From positions 62,001 to 126,000 of the forward strand of contig NZ_JARGER010000048.1 in assembly GCF_029210375.1 (NCBI RefSeq): 64,000 bases of DNA, in the 5' to 3' direction. Source of the stretch: Nocardioides sp. YIM 152315 (GTDB taxonomy: Bacteria > Actinomycetota > Actinomycetes > Propionibacteriales > Nocardioidaceae). Below are positions 26,711 through 36,329 of the stretch, piece after piece. Under the pieces are notes generated by a model. That model saw only the letters and a list, made by a program, of their open reading frames with translations, ran no database searches and was not told the DNA's origin. A program made the translations under genes and the position numbers. Numbering within the stretch: position 1 is the first letter of the stretch; every line of letters starts with the position of its first letter.

Positions 26711-28760
26711 CGGGGACGAGGATCGGCAGCCGCACCCGGAAGGTGGTGCCTGCGCCGGGCTCGGACTCCACGGACATCGAGCCGCCGTGCTGCTCGACGA
26801 TCGCGTGCGCGATCGACAGGCCGAGCCCGCTGCCCGGGATCGCCCGCTCCTGCGCGAGGGAGGAGCGGAAGAACCTGCTGAACAGCCGGTCCTGCTCGTG
26901 CGACGGGATCCCGATGCCGGTGTCCGCGACCTCGACGTCCACGGTCTCGGAGCCGACCCGCAGGCGCACGTCGACGCGCCCCTCCTCCGGCGTGAACTTC
27001 ACGGCGTTGCCGACGAGGTTGATCACCACCCGCTCCAGCATGTCGCGATCACCGAGGAACGGCACCGGCTCGTCGGGGAGATCGACCTCGAGCACGAGCT
27101 CGCGCTTCTCCAGGGACGGGGCGACGACGGCGCAGGCGGCGGCCACCACCTTGCGCAGGTCGACGAGCCGGTCGGCCGTCCCGAGACCGCCCTCCTGGAG
27201 CCGGGAGAGCGTGAGCAGGTCGTCGATCAGCGACAGCAACCGCGAGCTGTTGGACGCGACCCGCCGGACGGCGGCGAGCTGCGCGGACTCGAGCTCGCCG
27301 TACTCCCCGTCCTGCAGCATCTCCAGGTAGCCGAGGATGCTGGTGATCGGCGTCCGCAGCTCGTGGCTTACGCTCGACACGAACGCGTCCTTGACCTGGT
27401 CGACCTCGCGGAGCCGCTCGACGGCCTGGCGCTCGGTCTCGAGCGCCTCGACGAGCCGGCCCTCGGCCTCGACGCGCTCGGTGATGTCCTCCGACGTGCT
27501 GACATAGCCGATCGTCGCGCCCCGGTCGTCGACCACCCGGTTGAGGGACATCGAGTGGTTGCGCACCTGACCGTCCTTGCGGACGAACTTCATGTCGGTC
27601 GGGCCGTAGCCGATGAGGGCGCCGGCGACGGTCGTGAAGTCGTCGGGGATCCCCAGCTCGGCGGCCTTCTCGGCGACGCCGTCGGCGTCGTGGAAGATCC
27701 GGGTCGGCAGCCCGTCGACCTCGTCGGCCGTGTAGCCGAGCAGCCGCTCCGCGCCGGGGTTGAAGAGCGTGACGCGGCCGAGCTCGTCGGTGCCGATGAT
27801 CGCCACACCCTTGATGCCGTTGACGATCCGCTGCACCTTGTCGCGCTCGGCCGCGGTCTGGCGCGCGTTCTCGAGCTGCTCACCCACGCTGAGCACGAAC
27901 GGGACGACGACCAGCGCGGAGGCGATGATGAAGGCGGCCAGCAGGACGCCCTGGACGTCGACGGGCAGGTCGTAGCGAGCGTCGACCTGCGCGAAGGGTC
28001 CGTGGTGGCGGGTCGTCAGCGCGATGGCGATCCCGAGCACGGTGAAGAGCTGCGCGATCGCCTCGTACGCGCCGCTGCGCATCGCACCCCACGCGAGCAG
28101 CGGCACCAGGAGGAACACCATCGCCGGAGAGTCGTCGAGCATGAAGACGACCGGTGTGACCGTGACGATCAGGATCCACTGCGCGAGCCGCTCGACGGTC
28201 CCGGCGAGCCCGCGGTGCGGCCGAAGCCGGCAGAAGAACGGCGTCACCGAGAGCTGCGACCCGAGGCTCGGCGTGCCGACGGCCAGCGCCAGAAGCCACG
28301 CGTCGCCCCAACCGGTCGCGAGGCTCGTGACGAGGGTCGCGACGACGACCACGAGCGCACCTGCGGTCGACGCGACGATGTAGCGAGCCAGGTCGGTGTT
28401 CGTGTAGAGCTCCGGCCGCCGGCGTACGCCGCCGGTCAGGATCCGCCACACGACCCAGGTCTCCGCCGTGATGCCGGCCGCGAGCCCCAGGGCGACCTCC
28501 GGCGGCCGACCGGTCCAGATCGTCAGGAACGCGATCGCCATCACGAGGGCCAGCACGACCGGCGTGGTCGGCCGACGGGACACCAACAGGGTCGAGGACG
28601 CGAGCGCGACCGGCCAGACGCCGATCGCGTAGCCGTCCTCGGGTGCGCCGTAGACGGCGAGCAGGCCGAAGAACGCGGTGAGCGCCAGCATGCCGAAGGC
28701 GGGCAGCAGCGACGGCTTCGGCGTCACCCCCACCTCGGAGATCTCGTGCAAGGTCGACAT
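26706..28760 (-). CDS. Membrane sensor histidine kinase with MASE1-like and PAS domains
   Basis: 684 residues. Residues 15-300 hold eight or more membrane helices of the MASE1 type. A PAS domain follows at about 320-430 (GVAIIGTDELGRVTLFNPGA, with a YVSTSEDITERVEAE end). The HisKA box is VSSVSHELRTPITSI near residue 465. The ATPase part has NLVGNAVKFTPEEG, DTGIGIPSHEQDRLF and GSGLGLSIAHAI. It autophosphorylates on His in response to an unknown membrane or redox signal. No response regulator is adjacent, so it is an orphan kinase. Confidence 0.9.
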   Translation of the reverse strand: MSTLHEISEVGVTPKPSLLPAFGMLALTAFFGLLAVYGAPEDGYAIGVWPVALASSTLLVSRRPTTPVVLALVMAIAFLTIWTGRPPEVALGLAAGITAETWVVWRILTGGVRRRPELYTNTDLARYIVASTAGALVVVVATLVTSLATGWGDAWLLALAVGTPSLGSQLSVTPFFCRLRPHRGLAGTVERLAQWILIVTVTPVVFMLDDSPAMVFLLVPLLAWGAMRSGAYEAIAQLFTVLGIAIALTTRHHGPFAQVDARYDLPVDVQGVLLAAFIIASALVVVPFVLSVGEQLENARQTAAERDKVQRIVNGIKGVAIIGTDELGRVTLFNPGAERLLGYTADEVDGLPTRIFHDADGVAEKAAELGIPDDFTTVAGALIGYGPTDMKFVRKDGQVRNHSMSLNRVVDDRGATIGYVSTSEDITERVEAEGRLVEALETERQAVERLREVDQVKDAFVSSVSHELRTPITSILGYLEMLQDGEYGELESAQLAAVRRVASNSSRLLSLIDDLLTLSRLQEGGLGTADRLVDLRKVVAAACAVVAPSLEKRELVLEVDLPDEPVPFLGDRDMLERVVINLVGNAVKFTPEEGRVDVRLRVGSETVDVEVADTGIGIPSHEQDRLFSRFFRSSLAQERAIPGSGLGLSIAHAIVEQHGGSMSVESEPGAGTTFRVRLPILVPA

Positions 28761-28849
28761 GTCGGGGCTGATCCTCTCGCGACTCGGCGGGATGTGCGGG
28801 CAAATCGCCGGTGCTCGGGCGGACGACCTTCATGGCCTAGGTTGGGCGG

Positions 28850-30421
28850 ATGAGCGCACAGCGGAGGGCGTACGACGTCGTGGTCGTCGGCGCCGGACAC
28901 AACGGGCTGGTCGCGGCGGCGTACCTGGCGCGGGCCGGGCTCTCGGTCCTCGTCCTGGAGCGCCTCGACCACACCGGCGGCGCCGCGGTCTCGGCGCGCG
29001 CGTTCTCCGGGCACCCCGCGCGGCTGTCGCGCTACTCCTACCTGGTCTCCCTCATGCCCCAGCGGCTGATCGCCGACCTCGGCCTCGACCTGCGACTCGC
29101 CTCACGATCGGTGGCGTCGTTCACCCCGACGGTCCGCGACGGCCGGCCGGGGGGCCTGCTCGTCGAGCGGCCGGAGGGCGCGCGCACCGCGGAGTCGTTC
29201 CGCCGGCTGACCGGAGGCTCGGTCGAGCACGAGGCCTGGGACCGCTTCTACGCCGAGGTCGGCGAGCTCGCCGCCGTCGTCGCCCCGACCCTGCTGGAGC
29301 CGCTCCCGCTCGAGAGGGAGGTCCGTGACCAGGTCACCCCCGGGATCTGGCGTGACTTCGTGACCACGCCCCTCGGCGAGACGATCGAGGCCCGGTTCGC
29401 CGACGACACGGTGCGCGGCGTGGTCGCGACCGACGCCCTGATCGGCACGTTCGCGTCGCTGCGAGACCCCTCGCTGGTGCAGAACCGCTGCTTCCTCTAC
29501 CACCTCGTCGGCAACGGCACCGGCGAGTGGCGGGTCCCGGTCGGCGGGATGGGCTCGGTCACCGACGCGCTGACGCGGGCGGCGATCGACGCGGGCGCCG
29601 AGATCCTGACCACGGCCGGGGTCAGCGGGATCCACGCCGGCGACGGCGGGGCCGAGGTGGGCTGGGACGACGCAGACGGCCCGCACCGGGTGGAGGCCCG
29701 CCACGTGCTCTCCAACGTCGCCCCGTGGGTGCTCCGCATCCTGCTCGGCGAGGGCGAGGACCCGGCGAGCAAGCCCGTCGGCTCCCAGCTGAAGATCAAC
29801 ATGCTGCTCGAGCGGCTCCCGCGGCTGCGCTCGGGGGTCGACCCCGAGGTCGCCTTCGCCGGCACCCTCCACCTCGCGGAGGACTACAGCCAGCTCGAGG
29901 CGGCGTACGACGACGCGGCCGCCGGCCGGGTCCCCGCCGTCCTGCCCGGCGAGATCTACTGCCACTCGCTCACCGATCCCTCGATCCTCGGGGACGCGGC
30001 GGCGGGCACGCACACGCTCACCTACTTCGGGGTCCACACGCCCGCGCACCTGTTCGACGCCGATCCCGTGGCAGCGAAGGACCTCGCCGTACGCCGCGCG
30101 ATCGAGTCGCTCGACCAGCACCTCGTCGACCCGATCGAGTCCTGCCTGGCCACCGACGCCTACGGCCGGCCCTGCCTCGAGGCGAAGATCCCCCAGGACA
30201 TCGAGCGCGACCTCGCGATGCCCGGCGGACACATCTTCCACGGCGACCTCGACTGGCCGTGGGCGCCCCACCGCACCCGGCTCGACACGCCCGCCCAGCA
30301 GTGGGGCGTGCAGACCGACGTCGACTCCGTGCTCGTGTGCGGCTCCGGATCGAGGCGGGGCGGCGCCGTCTCCGGGCTCGGTGGACACTCCGCAGCACAG
30401 GCCGTCCTCGCGTCGATCTGA
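28850..30421 (+). CDS. FAD-dependent oxidoreductase, phytoene desaturase/PYROXD2-like
   Basis: 523 residues. The N-terminal dinucleotide-binding motif is YDVVVVGAGHNGLVAAAYLA, followed by VLVLERLDHTGGAAVS. A C-terminal FAD loop (VLVCGSGSRRGGAVSGLGGH) closes the fold. The length and the RYSYLVSLMPQRL region fit the carotenoid-desaturase-like amine oxidase group. No carotenoid genes are nearby, so the substrate is unknown. Start ATG 28850 follows a taggtt box by six bases. A tRNA-Lys gene lies 86 bases downstream. Confidence 0.85.
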   Translation: MSAQRRAYDVVVVGAGHNGLVAAAYLARAGLSVLVLERLDHTGGAAVSARAFSGHPARLSRYSYLVSLMPQRLIADLGLDLRLASRSVASFTPTVRDGRPGGLLVERPEGARTAESFRRLTGGSVEHEAWDRFYAEVGELAAVVAPTLLEPLPLEREVRDQVTPGIWRDFVTTPLGETIEARFADDTVRGVVATDALIGTFASLRDPSLVQNRCFLYHLVGNGTGEWRVPVGGMGSVTDALTRAAIDAGAEILTTAGVSGIHAGDGGAEVGWDDADGPHRVEARHVLSNVAPWVLRILLGEGEDPASKPVGSQLKINMLLERLPRLRSGVDPEVAFAGTLHLAEDYSQLEAAYDDAAAGRVPAVLPGEIYCHSLTDPSILGDAAAGTHTLTYFGVHTPAHLFDADPVAAKDLAVRRAIESLDQHLVDPIESCLATDAYGRPCLEAKIPQDIERDLAMPGGHIFHGDLDWPWAPHRTRLDTPAQQWGVQTDVDSVLVCGSGSRRGGAVSGLGGHSAAQAVLASI

Positions 30422-30425
30422 CACC

Positions 30426-30453
30426 GTCCGCCAGGGACGCCCGCCGATTTTTT
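30426..30453 (+). terminator. Weak intrinsic terminator after the oxidoreductase gene
   Basis: cgtcc and ggacg (5 bp) around a five-base loop, followed eight bases later by seven consecutive Ts. The T-run is one of very few in this GC-rich window. The stem is short, so termination efficiency is uncertain. Confidence 0.4.
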
Positions 30454-30507
30454 TCGAGGGTTCCGCGCTGGTAGAGTTCACGTCGCTCCCGGGCGACCAG
30501 GGGCAGG

Positions 30508-30580
<73 letters not shown>

Positions 30581-30660
30581 CGGAGAGCCCGGCAGACCAC
30601 GTCTGCCGGGTTTCGTCGTTGCAGCAGCATGACCGCCCACCTCGGGGGAACTGCTCGGGC

Positions 30661-32151
30661 ATGGTGCTGAGATCCGTCTGGTGGGACCGCAACGAGCTAC
30701 CCGAGGTCGAGCCCGGACGGCTCAGCGGCGAGTGGGACGTCATCGTCGTGGGCGCCGGGATCACGGGCGTGACCACCGCGGCGCTGCTGGCGCGCGCCGG
30801 GCGCTCGGTCGCGCTCGTCGAGGCGCGACGCGTCGGCTCGGGCACCACGGGCGGCAGCACCGCCAAGGTCAGCATCCAGCAGGGCACCCACTTCTCCCGG
30901 ATCGCCCGGCGCCACAGGCCGTCGGTGCTGCGGTCCTACGCCGAGGCCAATCGCGAGGGCCTCGCCTGGCTCGACCGGTTCTGTCGCGAGCACGACGTCG
31001 CGTGCGAGGCCCGGACGTCCTACACCTATGCGACCACCGCCAAGGGACGGCGCTCCGTCCGCGCCGAGCTCGACGCCCTCCACGCAGGGGGCGTGGCCGA
31101 GGCCGCATGGACCGACGGCCCGCCGCTCCCCTTCCAGACGACCGGCGCCGTGCTCCTCCCCGACCAGCGCCAGGTCGACCCGGTCGCGCTCGTGGCCGCC
31201 CTGGCCGCGGACGCACGGCGACACGGCGCCGTCGTGATCGAAGGCGACCGGGTCCGCCGCGTCCACGGGCGGCACCCCGTCCGGGTCCGGACCGAGCACG
31301 GCGGCGCGAGCGCGCGGACGGTCGTCGTGGCGACCAACATGCCCATCCTCGACCGCGGCGGGTTCTTCGCCCGGGCGACCCCGCAGCGGTCGTACTCGAT
31401 CGCCTTCCGCACGGACCGGCCGGCCGTCGACGGCATGTTCCTGTCGGCCGACGGCCCGACCCGGTCCCTGCGCGACGCCGACGGGGGCCGGCTGCTCCTG
31501 GTCGGCGGTGACGGGCACCGCACGGGTGCGGCCACCTCCGAGCAGCAGCACCTCGAGTCGCTGCGCGCCTGGACCCACGAGCACTTCCCCGGCGCCGAGG
31601 AGACCCGGGCCTGGTCGGCCCAGGACTACGCGCCGGCCTCGGGCCTGCCGTACGTCGGCCCGCTGCTGCCCGGCGCCGAGCACCTGCTCGTCGCGGGCGG
31701 CTACTCCAAATGGGGCTTCACCAACGGGGTGGCCGCCGCGCTGGCCGTCGCCGGACGGTTGCTCGACGGCCACCAGCCGTGGGCGAGCGTCTTCGACCCG
31801 TGGGCGACCCGCCGGCTCACCGGCCTCCCGGGAGCCGCGCTGGCCAACGGCGAGGTCGGCCTCGAGATGGCCGGCGGCTGGCTGCGTCCGCTGCGCCCAC
31901 GACCAGGCTCCGGGCCGGCCGAGGGCGCGGGCCGGGTGCGCTACGACCGCCCGGGGCGGCCCACGGCGGCGGCCCGCGTCGACGGCGTCGAGCGCGACCT
32001 GTCGGCGGTCTGCACCCACTTGGGCGGCGTGGTCCGCTGGAACGACGCCGAGCACAGCTGGGACTGCCCGCTCCACGGCTCCCGGTTCGACGCCGACGGC
32101 GCGGTCCTCGAGGGTCCCGCGACCTGCGGGCTGCGGCGGCAACGGTCGTGA
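30661..32151 (+). CDS. FAD-dependent oxidoreductase with C-terminal Rieske [2Fe-2S] domain
   Basis: 496 residues. The N-terminal DAO-type flavin domain starts WDVIVVGAGITGVTTAALLA and contains GSGTTGGSTAKVSIQQGTHF. Late in that domain are DYAPASGLPYVGPLLPGAEH and VAGGYSKWGFTNGVAAALAV. The C-terminal 80 residues are a Rieske cluster domain with ligands in CTHLGGVV and CPLHGSRFD. This fusion is widespread in actinobacteria and bacilli; the substrate is undefined. Start ATG 30661 is chosen over 30619 because the DAO homology begins soon after it. Confidence 0.87.
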   Translation: MVLRSVWWDRNELPEVEPGRLSGEWDVIVVGAGITGVTTAALLARAGRSVALVEARRVGSGTTGGSTAKVSIQQGTHFSRIARRHRPSVLRSYAEANREGLAWLDRFCREHDVACEARTSYTYATTAKGRRSVRAELDALHAGGVAEAAWTDGPPLPFQTTGAVLLPDQRQVDPVALVAALAADARRHGAVVIEGDRVRRVHGRHPVRVRTEHGGASARTVVVATNMPILDRGGFFARATPQRSYSIAFRTDRPAVDGMFLSADGPTRSLRDADGGRLLLVGGDGHRTGAATSEQQHLESLRAWTHEHFPGAEETRAWSAQDYAPASGLPYVGPLLPGAEHLLVAGGYSKWGFTNGVAAALAVAGRLLDGHQPWASVFDPWATRRLTGLPGAALANGEVGLEMAGGWLRPLRPRPGSGPAEGAGRVRYDRPGRPTAAARVDGVERDLSAVCTHLGGVVRWNDAEHSWDCPLHGSRFDADGAVLEGPATCGLRRQRS

Positions 32152-32154
32152 CGC

Positions 32155-32190
32155 CGCCGGGCGCCGCGACGTGCGCCGCGACGTGCGCCG
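32155..32190 (+). repeat. Short tandem repeat between convergent genes
   Basis: gccgcgacgtgc occurs twice in direct tandem within gggcgccgcgacgtgcgccg and onward. The gap separates the Rieske oxidoreductase stop from the GroES stop. No clear hairpin with a T-run is seen. Confidence 0.5.
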
Positions 32191-32197
32191 GCCCGGG

Positions 32198-32521
32198 CTA
32201 CAGGTAGAGCCCGGTCGCCTCGTCGCCGACGCGCTCGGCGGCGACGGCGTGGACGTCGCGCTCGCGCATCACGACGTACAGCTCGCCGTGCACCTCGACC
32301 TCGGCCTTGTCGTCGGCGTCGAAGAGCACCCGGTCGCCGACCTCGACGGCACGGGCGTGCGGTCCGACGGCGACGACCCTCGACCAGGCGAGCCGGCGGG
32401 CGCCCATCGCGGCCGTGGCCGGGATGACGATGCCGCCGGAGGAGCGGCGCTCGCCGGAATCCTTGTCGAGCTCGACGAGGATCCGGTCGTGCAGCATCTT
32501 GATCGGGGTCTTGCTGGTCAC
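32198..32521 (-). CDS. GroES-family co-chaperonin
   Basis: 107 residues. The Cpn10 fold is visible: IKMLHDRILVELDKDSGERR, SSGGIVIPATAA, VVAVGPHARAVEVGDRVLF and ELYVVMRERDVHAV. It would cap GroEL, but no groEL lies nearby and the sequence diverges from the usual groES, so it may be an accessory copy. GTG 32521 or the GTG at 32527 starts it. It follows the DUF3618 gene by 14 bases. Confidence 0.8.
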   Translation of the reverse strand: MTSKTPIKMLHDRILVELDKDSGERRSSGGIVIPATAAMGARRLAWSRVVAVGPHARAVEVGDRVLFDADDKAEVEVHGELYVVMRERDVHAVAAERVGDEATGLYL

Positions 32522-32535
32522 CTGCACATCACCGG

Positions 32536-32790
32536 TCAGCTGACGACCTTCCGGACGACCACGAACAGCGCCACGACCCCGACCACGCCGCCGGCGACCG
32601 CGAGGATGTTGCCGGTGCGGGGCTGACCGGTGCGCGTGTCGACGAAGTGCGCCTTGATGCTGCTCACCTCGCGGCTCACGATGGTCTTCGGGTGCGCGCG
32701 GTAGAGGAGCTGGTCGATCGTCGTCGCCAGGCGCTCCCTGGTCTGCTCGATCTCGTGCTCGAGCGCGGACAGCTGCTGGTCCTGGCCCAC
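32536..32790 (-). CDS. DUF3618 family small membrane protein
   Basis: 84 residues. The EIEQTRERLATTIDQLLYRA segment near residue 12 matches DUF3618. One C-terminal helix (ILAVAGGVVGVVALFVVVRK) anchors it. The family role is unknown; it is often found beside stress or envelope genes. It is probably co-transcribed with the GroES-like gene. Confidence 0.8.
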   Translation of the reverse strand: MGQDQQLSALEHEIEQTRERLATTIDQLLYRAHPKTIVSREVSSIKAHFVDTRTGQPRTGNILAVAGGVVGVVALFVVVRKVVS

Positions 32791-32858
32791 CTGGTCTCCT
32801 CAAGTCCTGACGGCGTCGTGCGTCGCGTGGAAACGCTACCAACCAGCAGGTACCCGCA

Positions 32859-33604
<746 letters not shown>

Positions 33605-33608
<4 letters not shown>

Positions 33609-34273
33609 CGCGGCATTCTCCCGGTGTAGCCCCGGGAGAGCATCGCCAGGTGCACTCGCTCACCGCGCTCGTAGGACCGGATGAACAGCGCACCCGCCGA
33701 GCGCGCGAGCACCGGCCAGTGCCTGGGGTTGCGGGCGGAGAAGCCGCGCGACTCCCGAGCGACCTTCATCCGCCTCATCTCGTCGGTGACGACGTCGAGG
33801 TAGCGGACCATGAACGCCATGATCTGCACGAGCTGCTGCGGCAGCCGCAGCCGCTCGAGCCCGACGAGCAGGTCCTGGGGCTCGGTGGTCGCCGCGAGAG
33901 TGAGGCTGGCGAGCACGCCGAGCGTGCCCTTGACCAGCAACGCGATGCCGGCCTCGAGGCCGTGCTGGCTGACGCTGACGCCGAGCACCTCGGTCTGCGG
34001 CCCGGTGGCGACGAACGGCAGCAGCACCGCGAAGAGGACGAACGGCACCTCGACGACCGTGCGCTTGAGCAGGTACGTCGGGGGCACGCGGCTCACCCCG
34101 ACCACGACGATCAGCGCGGCGAGGTAGACCGCGAACGCGGCGTACCAGTCCCGCGGCGTCGCCACCACCACGAGCATGAACCCCAGCAGCGCGAGGACCT
34201 TCAGGTGCGCCGGGGCGCGGTGGACCGGCGAGTGACCGTGGAAGTGCAGCGTGTGGCCGTGACCGGCGCCCAT
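33605..34273 (-). CDS. cbiQ: ECF transporter T component (CbiQ-like)
   Basis: 222 residues with about five membrane helices between 25 and 150 and a cytoplasmic coupling helix region (MKVARESRGFSARNPRHWPV). The ARESRGF motif is the conserved ATPase-coupling site. A His-rich N-terminus (GAGHGHTLHFHGHSPVHRAP) may bind metal. It shares one base with the upstream gene stop (TGATG) and overlaps cbiO by 4 bases. Confidence 0.9.
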
Positions 34274-34617
34274 CAGTCCACCGGCTCGTGCTCCCGGTCG
34301 GTCGACCTGTCGGACGCAGGCGTCCGCCGGCGCACGACGTAGACGAGCCCGGCACCGAGCGCCAGCACGACGACGACTCCCACCACGCCGGCGAGCCCGC
34401 CGGAGAGGCGCTCGTTGCCCACGTCCTTGGTGGCGTATCCCGCGAACGGGCTGTCCTTCGACCCGTGCGCGGTCTCGGTGTCGGCGAAGCCCTTGTCCTC
34501 GGAGACCTTCGTCAGGCCGTCGGGTGATCCGGACGCGTAGAAGCTGACGATGCCGGCGAGGACGAGCGCGGCGACACCGACGCCGACGAGGACCCACTTG
34601 GTCGGCACGTTCTTCAT
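34273..34617 (-). CDS. PDGLE-domain component of the metal ECF transporter (CbiN-like)
   Basis: 114 residues with an N-terminal helix (WVLVGVGVAALVLAGIVSFY), the SGSPDGLTKVSEDKGF motif near residue 31 and a C-terminal helix (LAGVVGVVVVLALGAGLVYV). This is the PDGLE/CbiN layout, an accessory subunit that assists the metal-binding M component. It is overlapped by 4 bases by cbiM and shares one base with cbiQ. Confidence 0.87.
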   Translation of the reverse strand: MKNVPTKWVLVGVGVAALVLAGIVSFYASGSPDGLTKVSEDKGFADTETAHGSKDSPFAGYATKDVGNERLSGGLAGVVGVVVVLALGAGLVYVVRRRTPASDRSTDREHEPVD

Positions 34618-35321
34618 GCGGAGGCTCCCGTCGTCTTCGTCGCGGTGCTGCGGATCTCGAGCTCGCGGCGCGCCAGGATCGGGCGGGCGCCGTACACCAG
34701 GTCGGGGCGCACGGCGAGGATGGCACCGACGGCGAGGAAGGTGATGATCCCCTCGCCGATGCCGATGAGCACGTGCACGCCGACCATCGCGGTCGCCAGC
34801 GTGTCGAGCGGGATGTCGGCGGTGCCGCCCGCGGCGTACAGCAGCACGAAGAGCAGCGACGCCACCGGGACCGAGACGAACGCGCCGATGCCGGCCTGGA
34901 TCGCCGTCAGCGAGAGCCGCTTGGGCATCACGAGCTGGAGACCCTTGAAGACCAGCCAGCCGACGGCGACGGTCGTGATGCCCATCAGGGTGATGTTGGT
35001 GCCGAGCGCCGTGATGCCACCGTCGGCGAAGAGCAGGCACTGCACGATGAAGACGACGCTCAGGCAGAGCAGGCCCGTCCACGGACCGACCAGCACGGCC
35101 GCGAGCGCGCCGCCCATCAGGTGGCCGCTGGTGCCGGCGCCGACGGGGAAGTTGAGCATCTGCACGGCGAACACGAAGGCGGCGACCAGCCCGGCCATCG
35201 GGGCGGTGCGGTCGTCGAGCTCCTTGCGAGCCTTGACCAGCGCGACGCCGACCGCGGCCGCGGCGACCACGCCGGTCGCCACGGAGGTGGGTGCGTCGAG
35301 GAAGCCGTCGGGGACGTGCAT
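34614..35321 (-). CDS. cbiM: ECF transporter substrate-binding component (CbiM-like)
   Basis: 235 residues. It starts MHVPDGFLDAPT, the conserved N-terminus in which His2 and the amino end bind Co or Ni, and this fixes ATG 35321. Seven hydrophobic segments follow, with HLMGGALAAVLVGPW and NITLMGITTVAVGWLVF. It selects the metal; Co versus Ni cannot be told. No cobalamin riboswitch is visible in the 90-base leader shared with the divergent bcp gene. Confidence 0.92.
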   Translation of the reverse strand: MHVPDGFLDAPTSVATGVVAAAAVGVALVKARKELDDRTAPMAGLVAAFVFAVQMLNFPVGAGTSGHLMGGALAAVLVGPWTGLLCLSVVFIVQCLLFADGGITALGTNITLMGITTVAVGWLVFKGLQLVMPKRLSLTAIQAGIGAFVSVPVASLLFVLLYAAGGTADIPLDTLATAMVGVHVLIGIGEGIITFLAVGAILAVRPDLVYGARPILARRELEIRSTATKTTGASA

Positions 35322-35411
35322 GTGCGCTCCTGTCGGCGGGATAGGTTTGCGGGGCCGAGTTCGTGCCCAGCCTACGTTATTGCACATCGTTTGCGACAAG
35401 GAGTCCGCACC

Positions 35412-35903
35412 GTGACCGAGCGCCTCTCCCCCGGCGACACCGCCCCCGAGTTCACGCTGACCGACGACAGCGGCGCCGAGGTCGCCCTGGGCGACTTCCT
35501 CGGCCGCAAGGTGATCGTCTACTTCTACCCGGCGGCGATGACCCCCGGCTGCACCAAGCAGGCCTGCGACTTCACCGACACGCTCGACTCGTTCCGGACC
35601 GAGGGCTACGAGGTCGTCGGCATCTCGCCCGACAAGCCCGAGAAGCTCGCGAAGTTCCGGGCCCGCGACGGGCTCACGATCACCCTGCTGTCGGACCCGG
35701 ACAAGACCGTGCTGAAGGAGTACGGCGCGTACGGCGAGAAGAAGCTCTACGGCAAGACCGTCGAAGGAGTCATCCGCTCGACGGTCGTCGTCGACGAGGA
35801 CGGCAAGGTCTTCCTCGCGCAGTACAACGTCAAGGCCACCGGCCACGTCGCCAAGCTCCGCAAGGACCTCGAGCTCAACCTCGCCGACGAGGAGCCGCGC
35901 TGA
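35412..35903 (+). CDS. bcp: Thioredoxin-dependent thiol peroxidase (Bcp peroxiredoxin)
   Basis: 163 residues. The peroxidatic Cys is in YPAAMTPGCTKQACDFTDTL near residue 46; the second Cys five residues later is the resolving Cys of the PrxQ class. It reduces peroxides using thioredoxin. GTG 35412 is preferred as the only start near the domain's beginning; the longer frame is antisense to cbiM. The gene is divergent from the metal transporter. Confidence 0.92.
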   Translation: MTERLSPGDTAPEFTLTDDSGAEVALGDFLGRKVIVYFYPAAMTPGCTKQACDFTDTLDSFRTEGYEVVGISPDKPEKLAKFRARDGLTITLLSDPDKTVLKEYGAYGEKKLYGKTVEGVIRSTVVVDEDGKVFLAQYNVKATGHVAKLRKDLELNLADEEPR

Positions 35904-35939
35904 CTCCTCGGTCGGCGCGGAACTAGGCTGACGCTGCTC

Positions 35940-36021
35940 GCCGAAGTGGTGGAACAGGCAGACACGCGGCACTTAGGATGCCGTGCCTTCGGGCGTGGGG
36001 GTTCAAGTCCCCCCTTCGGCA
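35940..36021 (+). tRNA. tRNA-Leu (TAG)
   Basis: An 82-base class II tRNA. Acceptor gccgaag pairs with cttcggc, the anticodon stem cggca/tgccg holds loop cttagga (anticodon TAG), a variable arm tgccttcgggcg is present, and the T arm is ggggg/ccccc. CCA is not encoded. A truncated symporter gene begins at its 3' end. Confidence 0.94.
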
Positions 36022-36023
36022 CC

Positions 36024-36329
36024 CGTCCGGACGCGGCGGGGTACGTCGCCGACGTCGGCCTGGCGGCTGCTCTCTTCTGCGCGGTCTCGCTCGTCACCGG
36101 ATACGTCGTCCCGAAGGTCGCGGGCGTCCCGAAGTCACAGGCCGTCGCGTCGTCGATGGAGATCGGGGTGCACAACGCGACGCTGGCGATCTACGTCGCC
36201 GTCGAGGTCCTCGACAGCACCAGGATCTCGGTGCCGGCCCCGGTCTACTCGATCTTCATGTTCGCGTTCGCGACCATCTGGGGCCTCGTGCTCACCCGGC
36301 GACTGGTGCGCGCGCCTCAGGCGGTCTGA
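36024..36329 (+). pseudogene. C-terminal remnant of a bile acid:sodium symporter (BASS) family transporter
   Basis: About 101 codons in frame with no plausible start. The translation contains AALFCAVSLVTGYVVPKVAG and VPKSQAVASSMEIGVHNATL, then YSIFMFAFATIWGLVLTRRL. This matches the last two or three helices of BASS transporters, including the conserved E-x-G-x-x-N-A-T-L motif. Full proteins have about 300 residues. The N-terminal two thirds are missing and tRNA-Leu occupies the position, which suggests a deletion or integration/excision scar. The end overlaps the convergent rdgB by 13 bases. Confidence 0.75.

Noticed and set aside
35322..35411. Cobalamin riboswitch or Nur box before cbiM
   Set aside because: No B12-box sequence is seen. 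The gcaa-spaced motifs are too weak to call a nickel-regulator site.
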